NCBI GenBank assembly: GCA_023484675.1
Contig: JAMDAP010000081.1
Location: 1-12,922, forward strand
Reading direction: 5' to 3'
DNA length: 12,922 bases
Source of the DNA: Bacillota bacterium
Lineage (GTDB): Bacteria > Bacillota_E > Symbiobacteriia > JAMDAP01
Numbering within the stretch: the stretch's first letter is position 1; each line of letters opens with the position of its first letter. A model generated the notes under the pieces. The model did not search any database and had not been told where the DNA came from. It worked only from the letters and a program-made list of their open reading frames with translations. The position numbers were made by a program, and so were the translations under genes. Below, piece by piece: positions 7,501-12,922 of the stretch.

Positions 7501-7592
7501 GGAGAGGTGGCCGAGTGGTCGAAGGCGCACGACTGGAAATCGTGTAGACGGCTAAAACCGTCTCGAGGGTTCAAATCCCTCTCTCTCCGCCA
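7501..7592 (+). tRNA. tRNA-Ser (anticodon GGA)
   Basis: The 92-nt class II tRNA has acceptor GGAGAGG/TCTCTCC with a G-U closing pair, discriminator G73 and an encoded CCA. The loop CTGGAAA in the CACGA/TCGTG stem gives anticodon GGA, which reads UCC and UCU. The variable arm (AGACGG CTAAAA CCGTCT) is long. The T loop is TTCAAAT, unlike the TTCGAAT of the other serine tRNAs here. No strong terminator follows before the SRP RNA. Confidence 0.96.
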
Positions 7593-7655
7593 TTCTTCCA
7601 AAATAACCCGGCGCTTCTCGATCGCCGGCCCTATCGTCGCTAACGAGGTTTGTTC

Positions 7656-7928
7656 TTGGCCGTGCTAGATGGGGAGGTAGCGGTGCCCTGAACCCGCAAT
7701 CCGCTGCAGCGGGGTTGAATCCCTGCCCGAGGCCCTTCCCTTGTGGGGCTGGCCGGAGTAAGTGGCAAAGACGGTTGGGTCCTGCGCAACGAGGCCTTCT
7801 GAACCCCGTCAGGCCCGGAAGGGAGCAGCGGTAAGGAATGTGTCGCGTGTGCCGCGGGAGCGCCTGACCCGAGTTAACTGCTTTGGTATCGACCGGAAGG
7901 AGAGCGCCGACGGCAGGTGCGCGGCCAA
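7656..7928 (+). ncRNA. ffs: Signal recognition particle RNA (long Bacillus-type 6S/scRNA with Alu domain)
   Basis: This is the RNA scaffold that binds Ffh and targets nascent membrane and secreted proteins. The conserved S-domain helix 8 is at about 7808-7828: GTCAGG and GCAGC flank a GGAA tetraloop at 7817-7820. GGGTCCTGCGCAACG precedes it, and GTGTGCCGCGGGAGCGCCTG follows. The 5' part (GGGGAGGTAGCGGTGCCCTGA) and the pairing of the termini (TTGGCCGTGC with GCGCGGCCAA) show the Alu domain typical of Bacillota, giving about 273 nt in place of the short proteobacterial 4.5S form. Exact ends are inferred from terminal pairing. Its place between tadA and dnaX is the same as scr in B. subtilis, with the sigma-factor pair inserted in between. 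No convincing promoter is visible in 7593-7655. Confidence 0.96.
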
Positions 7929-7941
7929 TAGTTTAATCGAA

Positions 7942-7967
7942 GCTCACCCGAAGGGGTGGGCCTTTTT
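7942..7967 (+). terminator. Intrinsic terminator of the SRP RNA
   Basis: GCTCACCC (7942-7949) and GGGTGGGC (7954-7961) pair over 8 bp (one U-G) around a GAAG tetraloop, followed by C and TTTTT. It begins 13 nt after the RNA 3' end. Confidence 0.88.
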
Positions 7968-8037
7968 CATACCGATGGAGGATACCTCGGAAAGCGCCGC
8001 CGGGCTAGCATGGTACAGGGACCGTTGCCTCAAACAC

Positions 8038-8062
8038 GAAACCTTTTGCCCTCTCGACCGTC
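8038..8062 (+). promoter_or_regulatory. ECF-type promoter upstream of the sigma-factor gene (probable autoregulation)
   Basis: GAAAC (8038-8042), the -35 core of SigW/SigM/SigX-class promoters, is followed after exactly 16 nt by CGTC (8059-8062), a standard ECF -10 core. The next bases after GAAAC are CTTTT, also common in this class. The start codon lies about 49 nt further on. The element-spacing match is seen directly; which sigma factor uses it is inferred. Confidence 0.7.
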
Positions 8063-8095
8063 TTAAGGGTGCGGATGAGGGGCTGAACAAAGAAT

Positions 8096-8100
8096 GGAGG
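8096..8100 (+). promoter_or_regulatory. Shine-Dalgarno deciding the sigma-factor start
   Basis: GGAGG ends 1 nt before the GTG at 8102, too close for initiation, and 10 nt before the in-frame TTG at 8111. TTG 8111 is therefore preferred. A stop codon at 8084-8086 excludes anything further upstream. Confidence 0.6.
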
Positions 8101-8110
8101 CGTGACCATC

Positions 8111-8677
8111 TTGTCGGCCCAGACCGTTCCGCTGGAGGACCTGGTGGCGCGAGCCAAGCTTGACCCCCGGGTTTTCGGAGAGCTGTATGACCAGTACTTT
8201 GCCAGGGTCTACGCATTCGTCTACCGGCGGGTGGATGATCGTCCAACGGCGGAGGATCTGACGGCTGACGCCTTTCTCCGGGCTTTGCGCAACCTTTCGA
8301 GCTTTGAAGGGACCGCTGCCAGCTTCCCCGCCTGGCTCTTCCGCATCGCCGCCAATGTGGTCAATGATCACTACCGCTCGTTGCGCCACCGGCCGGCTCC
8401 CCTGGAGATCGACCGCTGGGCCGACGAGCACCCCGGCCCGGAGGAGATCGCCGTGTTGCAGGCTGAAACCGAAGAAGTCAAGCTGGCCGTCAGACACCTC
8501 ACGCCCGACCAGCAAAATGTCATCCTGATGCGCTTTGTAGGGGGCCTCAAGCTGAAGGAGATCGCCGAGGCCACCGGACGGACGGAACAGGCGGTGAAAT
8601 CGTTAATGTTCCGGGCCCTGTCCACCCTGCGCCGGCGCCTTCAGGAGCAGAGGGGGCTTGCACGTGAGGGAGTTTGA
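8111..8677 (+). CDS. RNA polymerase sigma factor, ECF (sigma-70 region 2 and region 4 only)
   Basis: This is a two-domain alternative sigma factor of 188 residues (191 from the GTG at 8102). Region 2 spans about 24-93: ELYDQYFARVYAFVYRRV for core binding, TAEDLTADAFLRALR, and PAWLFRIAANVVNDHYR, the typical -10 recognition helix. A short acidic linker follows. Region 4 spans about 125-178, with LTPDQQNVILMRFVGGLKLK and the helix-turn-helix ATGRTEQAVKSLMFRAL for -35 binding. Regions 1 and 3 are absent, as in ECF factors. An ECF-type promoter just upstream suggests it activates its own gene. Its last 14 nt overlap the downstream membrane-protein gene, the usual layout of a sigma/anti-sigma pair. 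The pair stands between the SRP RNA and dnaX, where B. subtilis has none. Its regulon and signal are unknown. Confidence 0.9.
   Translation: MSAQTVPLEDLVARAKLDPRVFGELYDQYFARVYAFVYRRVDDRPTAEDLTADAFLRALRNLSSFEGTAASFPAWLFRIAANVVNDHYRSLRHRPAPLEIDRWADEHPGPEEIAVLQAETEEVKLAVRHLTPDQQNVILMRFVGGLKLKEIAEATGRTEQAVKSLMFRALSTLRRRLQEQRGLAREGV
8649..8656 (+). promoter_or_regulatory. Shine-Dalgarno within the sigma gene, deciding the start of the membrane regulator
   Basis: AGAGGGGG lies 7 nt before GTG 8664 and only 1 nt before the in-frame TTG at 8658, so the GTG is taken as the start. The site lies inside the 3' end of the sigma gene, which suits coupled translation. Confidence 0.6.
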
Positions 8678-10010
8678 CGACATTCGCCAACTAATTGAAG
8701 AACAGACGCAGAACCCTTATGAGCGCGAAGCCCTGAAGGACGTCGTGGAGCGACTATCGGAAGGAATTCTACAAGCCGCACCTCGCGACGCCTACCGGGA
8801 AGAGCTTCGCCAGCAGCTCCTGGCGGAAGCGGCGATGGTTTGTGAACGCCGCCGGCTTCCCTGGTTTCGCCAGCCCTTGGCCATGAGCGCGGCTGCCGCC
8901 GTGGTAGTGGCCCTGGTCGCGGGTGCGACCGCACTGCGGCTGCAAGACAGGCGCGGGGGTGCGCCCACGTCAACGGCCTCGCTGGCGGCCCGGGAGGCGC
9001 CCACGGCAAATGAAGGAGGTTCCATCAAGGCCCTGGACAAGGCGAGTCAGGGTGAGCCCAGCATGGGGGTCGCCTCCTTACCGGCGCCATTACCGGCGCC
9101 CGCCGGAGCGGGACCTGAGGCGGAGGCGCGGGCAGCTGCTCCGCCTTCCGGTGCCGCGACCAGCCGCGGGCTGGTGCGCCCGGCGCAACGCGCCGACGCC
9201 GGCATGGTCAGGGTCGACCCGGGTGCTGCCACGTTCCAGTTGGAGGCGGCCCTGCCGGCCGTGCCAACGCAGCTTCCTGCCTACCACATGCGGCAGCTCG
9301 TCCTGGCGCCGGCGGACATCCAGGCGATGGCGGGCCGCCTGTCGCTGCCAGGCGATGTGCAGCAGGGCTACGGCCATCTGTGGGTCGGAGAGGCCTCCAA
9401 AGGCGCATCGGCGACGACTCCCGACCTGCCGCCCTATAAGGTCCCGGGGCTGTGGCTCGTGGCCAGCCCGGATTGGGGAAATGGGTGGACCTACACCTAT
9501 CGGGTTGATGGCCTTGCCACCCCTGCGGCGCCGGCGAGCGTCAGCCGGACCGAGGCCGAGAATGCCGTGCGCAGCTTCCTTCATCAGGTTGAACTGCCCG
9601 GTGCTGATGACGCGAAGCTGTCGGCCAGGCAGGAGGACCTCGGCACCTATTGGGTGGATTTCCGGCTTGTCCTCGACGGCACGGAGGTGACGGATGCGGG
9701 CGGCGCCCTGCGGCTGGATCAAGCCGGCCGGGTCGTCTATGCCTCGTGGCCCGCGCTGTCGCTATCCGTACGCGTCGCCGGCTCGCGGCCGGTCATTCCC
9801 CCCGAGGAAGCCGTGGCCCAGCTTCGGTCCCTGCCCTTTGACTGGTATAGCGGCGGGCCCAAGCTTATGGTGACGAAGGTGGCACTTGTTTACCGCTGGC
9901 CCCTGCTCACAGCTCCCGGCCGCGAGGCGGGCGTGGATCCAGCCTACGAGTTCACGGTCCACGACGCCGATGGGAACCAGTCGGTGCTCTACGTTTCGGC
10001 TTGGCACTGA
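8664..10010 (+). CDS. Membrane-anchored putative anti-sigma factor with a large extracytoplasmic domain
   Basis: The assignment is from context and topology. No named family is certain. The 448 residues comprise a charged cytoplasmic N-domain (1 to about 67), one transmembrane helix (about 70-92, rich in Ala and Val), and an Ala/Pro/Gly-rich linker (about 97-205). A folded extracytoplasmic region (about 206-448) has many aromatic beta-strand-like segments. It includes a SRTEAENAVRSFLHQ helix, a paired IPPEEAVAQLRSLPF helix, and a PAYEFTVHDADG strand, reminiscent of YycI/PepSY-like repeats. The cytoplasmic part has no HxxxCxxC zinc anti-sigma signature, so it would hold the sigma factor by a different fold, as RsiX-like proteins do. 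GTG 8664 is chosen for its Shine-Dalgarno, and the gene overlaps the sigma gene by 14 bp. It is probably cotranscribed from the ECF promoter and ends at the terminator at 10033. An envelope sensor role is inference. Confidence 0.7.
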   Translation: MREFDDIRQLIEEQTQNPYEREALKDVVERLSEGILQAAPRDAYREELRQQLLAEAAMVCERRRLPWFRQPLAMSAAAAVVVALVAGATALRLQDRRGGAPTSTASLAAREAPTANEGGSIKALDKASQGEPSMGVASLPAPLPAPAGAGPEAEARAAAPPSGAATSRGLVRPAQRADAGMVRVDPGAATFQLEAALPAVPTQLPAYHMRQLVLAPADIQAMAGRLSLPGDVQQGYGHLWVGEASKGASATTPDLPPYKVPGLWLVASPDWGNGWTYTYRVDGLATPAAPASVSRTEAENAVRSFLHQVELPGADDAKLSARQEDLGTYWVDFRLVLDGTEVTDAGGALRLDQAGRVVYASWPALSLSVRVAGSRPVIPPEEAVAQLRSLPFDWYSGGPKLMVTKVALVYRWPLLTAPGREAGVDPAYEFTVHDADGNQSVLYVSAWH

Positions 10011-10032
10011 CCTTGAATCTCCAGTTATCCTC

Positions 10033-10058
10033 AAAACGGGGCCCCAGGCCCCGTTTTT
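10033..10058 (+). terminator. Intrinsic terminator of the sigma/membrane-regulator operon
   Basis: AAAACGGGGCC (10033-10043) pairs with GGCCCCGTTTT (10047-10057) over 11 bp with a 3-nt loop, followed by further T. It starts 22 nt after the stop and isolates the pair from dnaX. Confidence 0.9.
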
Positions 10059-10133
10059 GCTGCCCTGAAAGGGAATGATCGAAGGCAGCACGAACCTTAT
10101 AGAACAGCTTCGGACAGGTTGGGCGCCGAAGTG

Positions 10134-10141
10134 AAGGAGGT
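10134..10141 (+). promoter_or_regulatory. Shine-Dalgarno deciding the dnaX start
   Basis: AAGGAGGT lies 7 nt before TTG 10149. Translation from there begins (M)SYVAMYREWRPQTF, the standard DnaX N-terminus. An upstream start at 10119 would add ten residues that homologues lack. Confidence 0.85.
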
Positions 10142-10148
10142 GTGGCAG

Positions 10149-11753
10149 TTGTCCTACGTCGCCATGTACCGTGAGTGGCGGCCGCAGACGTTCACCGAGG
10201 TGGTGGGGCAGGAGCACATCACCCGTACGTTGCGGAACGCCGTTCGGATGAACCGTCTCGGGCACGCCTACCTGTTTGCCGGACCGCGGGGGACCGGCAA
10301 GACCTCCGTGGCCAAGATTCTGGCCAAGGCAGTCAACTGCACGGGCCGGGGGGACTCCGCCGACCCCTGCAACCAGTGTCCGTCCTGTCTCCGCATCACC
10401 AACGGCTCTTCCGTTGACGTTCTGGAGATCGATGCTGCCAGCAATCGCGGCATCGACGAGAGCCGCGACCTGAGGGATAAGGTCAAATACGCGCCGGCCG
10501 AAAGCCGGTACAAAGTATACATAATTGATGAAGTTCATATGCTGACCAACGAGGCCTTCAACGCTCTGCTGAAAACCCTGGAGGAGCCCCCGGCCCACGC
10601 CCTTTTCATCCTGGCCACCACCGACCCGCAAAAGGTCCCGCTGACGGTACTTTCGCGTTGTCAGCGGTTTGATTTTCATCGCTTGTCCGTCGGCCAGATT
10701 CAGGCTCGGCTACAAGAGGTGGCCGGCAAGGGCGGCTTGAGCGTCGAAGAAAGCGCGCTGGGCCTGGTTGCCCGCGCGGCAGAAGGAGGGCTACGCGACG
10801 CTCTCAGTCTGTTGGACCAGCTGGCCGCCTTCTGCGGTCAGAGCATTGCCCTGGACGATGCCCTCTCCGTCCTCGGCCTGGCCCCTTCCGAGCTTTTGGC
10901 AGAGGCAGGGCTGGCCGTGGCGCGGTACGACGCCACCGCTGCCCTGCGACTGGTGGATCGGGTGGTGCGCCAGGGGAAGGACATCCGGCAGTTCCTGCGC
11001 GACTTCATGGGCTTTTTGCGCAATGCCATGCTTCTGCAGGCTTACGGTTGGGACGATCAGGGCTTGCTGGATGCAGCGCCTGGTGACATGACCTTGCTGC
11101 AGCAGGTGGCGGCGGAGTTTTCCGATGACCGCCTGCCGGCGGTCTTGGCTTCCCTGGCGGAAACGGAAGGAAATCTGAAGTGGTCGAGCCAGCCACGCCT
11201 TCTGGTAGAACTGGTCTTGGTCAAGCTGTGCAGTGTTGCTGTTCGGAACGAAACCCCATCACAAGCGGAATCCGTCGCCAGGGATGGGGTGGGGCCGGCG
11301 GCGCCGGAGCGTCCCGCTGCCTCAACGCTTTCCACTCCAGCGGTCTCGGCGCCGGCTGAGCCGGGACTGACCTTAGAAGGAGTTCTGGCCCGCTGGCCTG
11401 AAGTGTTGCGCCACGCTCGGGAATCCCGGCCCCTTGTCTATCAGATGCTAAGCAAGGGCAAGCCCGTCCGCCTGGAGCAGGGGCGGCTTTTCATCCAATT
11501 TCCCAAGGGGCTCAACACTTATGATCGTGGGCAGATGAGTCGCAGCGAACGGCGCACCGTCGTAGAAGAAGCGGTGGCCGCAGTGCTGGGTGCTCAACTG
11601 ACGTTGGTATCGGTTCTGGAGGGCAATGAGGCGGCGGCACAGCCCACCAAGGTGGCGGCGAGCCATCCCCCTGAACCGGCGGACGACCCGGTGGTCAAGC
11701 GGGTGGTCGATTTCTTTGGCGGCGAGATCGTGGAGATTCGTAAAGACAACTGA
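10149..11753 (+). CDS. dnaX: DNA polymerase III subunit gamma/tau (clamp-loader ATPase)
   Basis: DnaX is the AAA+ motor subunit of the clamp loader that places the beta clamp on primed DNA at the replisome. The 534 residues show Walker A at 45-52 (GPRGTGKT), four zinc-binding cysteines (C64, C74, C77, C80), Walker B and sensor region at about 122-131 (KVYIIDEVHM), LEEPPAHALFILATTDP, and the SRC arginine-finger motif at 169-171. Domain III follows. An Ala/Pro-rich linker begins near residue 370, and a C-terminal domain runs from about 400 to the end. The protein is somewhat short for a tau form, but it has a tau-like C-domain. No run of six or more A is present, so a separate gamma product by frameshifting is not suggested. 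The TTG start is fixed by AAGGAGGT. ybaB follows after 23 bp and recR after that, the conserved dnaX-ybaB-recR operon. Confidence 0.97.
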   Translation: MSYVAMYREWRPQTFTEVVGQEHITRTLRNAVRMNRLGHAYLFAGPRGTGKTSVAKILAKAVNCTGRGDSADPCNQCPSCLRITNGSSVDVLEIDAASNRGIDESRDLRDKVKYAPAESRYKVYIIDEVHMLTNEAFNALLKTLEEPPAHALFILATTDPQKVPLTVLSRCQRFDFHRLSVGQIQARLQEVAGKGGLSVEESALGLVARAAEGGLRDALSLLDQLAAFCGQSIALDDALSVLGLAPSELLAEAGLAVARYDATAALRLVDRVVRQGKDIRQFLRDFMGFLRNAMLLQAYGWDDQGLLDAAPGDMTLLQQVAAEFSDDRLPAVLASLAETEGNLKWSSQPRLLVELVLVKLCSVAVRNETPSQAESVARDGVGPAAPERPAASTLSTPAVSAPAEPGLTLEGVLARWPEVLRHARESRPLVYQMLSKGKPVRLEQGRLFIQFPKGLNTYDRGQMSRSERRTVVEEAVAAVLGAQLTLVSVLEGNEAAAQPTKVAASHPPEPADDPVVKRVVDFFGGEIVEIRKDN

Positions 11754-11776
11754 GGCTGCAAGGAGGAGCTTTCACC

Positions 11777-12097
11777 GTGATGAACATGGGGAACCTCAAC
11801 AAGATGATGAAACAAGTGCAGCAAATGCAGACGAACATGCAAAAGCTGCAGGACGAGTTGGCAGAGCGCACGGTGGAGGCAACCGCCGGCGGCGGTATGG
11901 TGATGGTGGTGGTGACGGGGAAGCAGGAACTCAAATCCATTACGATCAAGCCCGAGGCGGTCGATCCCGACGATGTGGAAATGCTCCAGGACCTGGTATT
12001 GGCGGCAGTCAACGAAGGGCTGCGCCGCGCTGGGGAGATGGCCTCAGCTGAGATGGCAAAAATCACGGGCGGCATGAAACTGCCTGGGATGTTCTAG
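11777..12097 (+). CDS. YbaB/EbfC family nucleoid-associated protein
   Basis: This small DNA-binding protein forms dimers and coats the nucleoid. In many bacteria it is encoded between dnaX and recR, as here. The 106 residues show the family pattern: a Met/Gln-rich N-terminal helix ([20 protein letters not shown]), a central beta sheet ([20 protein letters not shown], then ITIKPE), and a C-terminal helix ([20 protein letters not shown]) ending in [11 protein letters not shown] 11777 has AGGAG ending 8 nt upstream; the ATG three bases later is equally possible and changes one residue. It lies 23 bp after dnaX and 4 bp before recR, so the three are almost certainly cotranscribed. Confidence 0.94.
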   Translation: MMNMGNLNKMMKQVQQMQTNMQKLQDELAERTVEATAGGGMVMVVVTGKQELKSITIKPEAVDPDDVEMLQDLVLAAVNEGLRRAGEMASAEMAKITGGMKLPGMF

Positions 12098-12101
12098 CTC
12101 C

Positions 12102-12698
12102 ATGTACTACGCCCAGCCCATCGCCCGGCTGATTGACGAGCTGACCAAGCTGCCCGGCATCGGACCCAAGACGGCTCAACGCCTGGCTTTTCACCTGCTG
12201 TTCTCCCCGCGCGAGGAGGTGCAGACTCTGGCGGAAGCCATGCTGGTCGCCAGGGAAAAGGTCCGTTACTGCACCGTTTGCCAAAACCTGACGGATCAAG
12301 ACCCCTGTAGCATTTGCTCCAGCACAAGGCGTGACCGCGGGCTCATCTGCGTGGTGGAGGAGCCGCGGGACGTGGTGGCCTTGGAGCGCACCCGTGAGTA
12401 TAAGGGCCTCTACCACGTTCTTCAAGGAGCCATATCACCCATGGAGGGCATCGGCCCTGACGACCTCCGCCTCAGGGAGTTGCTCTCCCGGCTTGGAGAT
12501 GGACAGGTGCGTGAAGTGATTCTAGCCACCAACCCCAATATCGAAGGGGAAGCGACTGCCATGTACCTGGCACGTCTTCTGAAGCCCATGGGATTGCGAG
12601 TGACGCGCCTTGCCCGAGGACTTCCGGTGGGTGGGGACCTCGAGTACGCAGACGAGGTGACCCTTGGCAAGGCCCTGGAAGGACGCAGGGAAGTCTGA
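12102..12698 (+). CDS. recR: Recombination mediator protein RecR
   Basis: RecR works with RecO and RecF to load RecA on SSB-coated single-stranded DNA gaps. The 198 residues have the standard length and domain order: helix-hairpin-helix at about 13-33 ([20 protein letters not shown]), a zinc finger with C57, C60, C69 and C72, and a Toprim domain from about 81 ([17 protein letters not shown]) through [12 protein letters not shown] and [19 protein letters not shown]. The C-terminal segment is [19 protein letters not shown]. The ATG lies 4 bp after the ybaB stop with no clear Shine-Dalgarno, so translation probably depends on coupling to ybaB. It is the last gene of the dnaX operon; a terminator follows 64 bp downstream. 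Confidence 0.97.
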   Translation: MYYAQPIARLIDELTKLPGIGPKTAQRLAFHLLFSPREEVQTLAEAMLVAREKVRYCTVCQNLTDQDPCSICSSTRRDRGLICVVEEPRDVVALERTREYKGLYHVLQGAISPMEGIGPDDLRLRELLSRLGDGQVREVILATNPNIEGEATAMYLARLLKPMGLRVTRLARGLPVGGDLEYADEVTLGKALEGRREV

Positions 12699-12762
12699 GG
12701 CAATCCGCTTCTTGAACCGCCCTTTTAAGCTGCGATGAAGAAAACCAAAAAAAGACAAGCTC

Positions 12763-12798
12763 GACCGGCCTTCCCGCGAGAAGGCCGGTCTTCTTGTT
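12763..12798 (+). terminator. Intrinsic terminator of the dnaX-ybaB-recR operon, target of an intron insertion
   Basis: GACCGGCCTTC (12763-12773) pairs with GAAGGCCGGTC (12780-12790) over 11 bp with a 6-nt loop, followed by TTCTTGTT. An A-rich run just upstream (12741-12754) is also typical. The T-tract is interrupted at 12799 by the first base of a group II intron. Confidence 0.85.
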
Positions 12799-12922
12799 GT
12801 GCGCCCGGCATGGGCGCTGACTTGGTGGTGAAAGTCCACTACGGGCGAGGCAGCACCAGCCCGTTAGCCAAAGGCAACGGCGTCGTCGTGAGGCGGGGTC
12901 GGAAGGAAGCCGGCGGCAAACT
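12799..12922 (+). mobile_element. Group II intron, class IIC type, 5' end only (domain I), truncated by the window edge
   Basis: The segment opens with GTGCG, the conserved group II 5' splice site. It continues with the layout of bacterial class IIC domain I as in the Oceanobacillus iheyensis intron: GCCCGGCATGGGCGC, then GGTGAAAGTCC, GTTAGCC followed by a GCAA-type loop, and GGAAGGAAGCCGGCGGCAAAC near the window end. Class IIC introns insert just downstream of intrinsic terminator hairpins, exactly the position here. Only 124 nt are present. The reverse transcriptase/maturase gene, domain V and the 3' end would lie to the right. Whether it is complete or mobile cannot be judged. Confidence 0.87.

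Noticed and set aside
7608..7628. Hairpin CCGGCG/CGCCGG after tRNA-Ser(GGA) as a terminator
   Set aside because: The 6-bp stem has a 9-nt loop and no T-tract follows. It could equally be chance in GC-rich DNA.
7762..8163. 133-codon frame over the SRP RNA and the sigma-gene leader
   Set aside because: It overlaps a structured RNA, its terminator and the start of the sigma gene, and its translation resembles no protein.
10149..11753. Programmed frameshift in dnaX producing a separate gamma subunit
   Set aside because: No A-run or A-AAA-AAG-type slippery heptamer with a following hairpin was found in the gene.

Overview
The window reads as a chromosomal segment of a GC-rich member of the Bacillota. 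The core gene order is serS, tRNA-Ser, tadA, a long Bacillus-type SRP RNA (scr/ffs), dnaX, ybaB, recR. That is the arrangement found near the replication origin of Bacillus subtilis and relatives. High GC, frequent TTG/GTG starts preceded by strong Shine-Dalgarno sequences, a Symbiobacterium-like tryptophanase and a class IIC-type group II intron point to a deep-branching, perhaps thermophilic, lineage such as the Symbiobacteriia. The taxonomic placement is inference.

Layout. At the left edge is a 5'-truncated mtnA (methionine salvage), then serS (seryl-tRNA synthetase), then a tRNA-Ser(UGA) with a clear promoter and its own terminator. Next come a 48-residue single-helix membrane protein with an ideal ribosome binding site, a long terminator hairpin, and two genes on the minus strand: a methyl-accepting chemotaxis protein and, upstream of it, a tryptophanase. 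After these the plus strand resumes with tRNA-Ser(GCU) and its terminator. A second strong promoter drives tRNA-Arg(ACG), tRNA-Arg(CCU), tadA, tRNA-Ser(CGA) and tRNA-Ser(GGA). The SRP RNA and its terminator follow. Between the SRP RNA and dnaX sits an ECF-type sigma factor with a translationally coupled, large membrane-anchored partner. It is preceded by a textbook ECF promoter (GAAAC, 16 nt, CGTC) and followed by a strong terminator. Then dnaX, ybaB and recR form a compact operon. Its terminator hairpin is followed at once by the 5' end of a group II intron that runs out of the window.

How the genes fit together. The window is dominated by translation and replication housekeeping. One enzyme (SerRS) and four serine tRNAs that together can read all six serine codons are grouped in it. 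The only tRNA with an A34 wobble base, tRNA-Arg(ACG), lies just upstream of tadA, whose product converts that base to inosine. DnaX, YbaB and RecR cover replication clamp loading, nucleoid binding and recombinational repair. Three blocks look like insertions into this backbone: the small membrane protein with the chemoreceptor and tryptophanase; the sigma/membrane-regulator pair; and the intron behind recR. The most informative second-look items are the self-regulated sigma system whose partner lacks a zinc anti-sigma motif, the intron placed exactly behind the recR terminator, and the unannotated-type 48-residue membrane protein.
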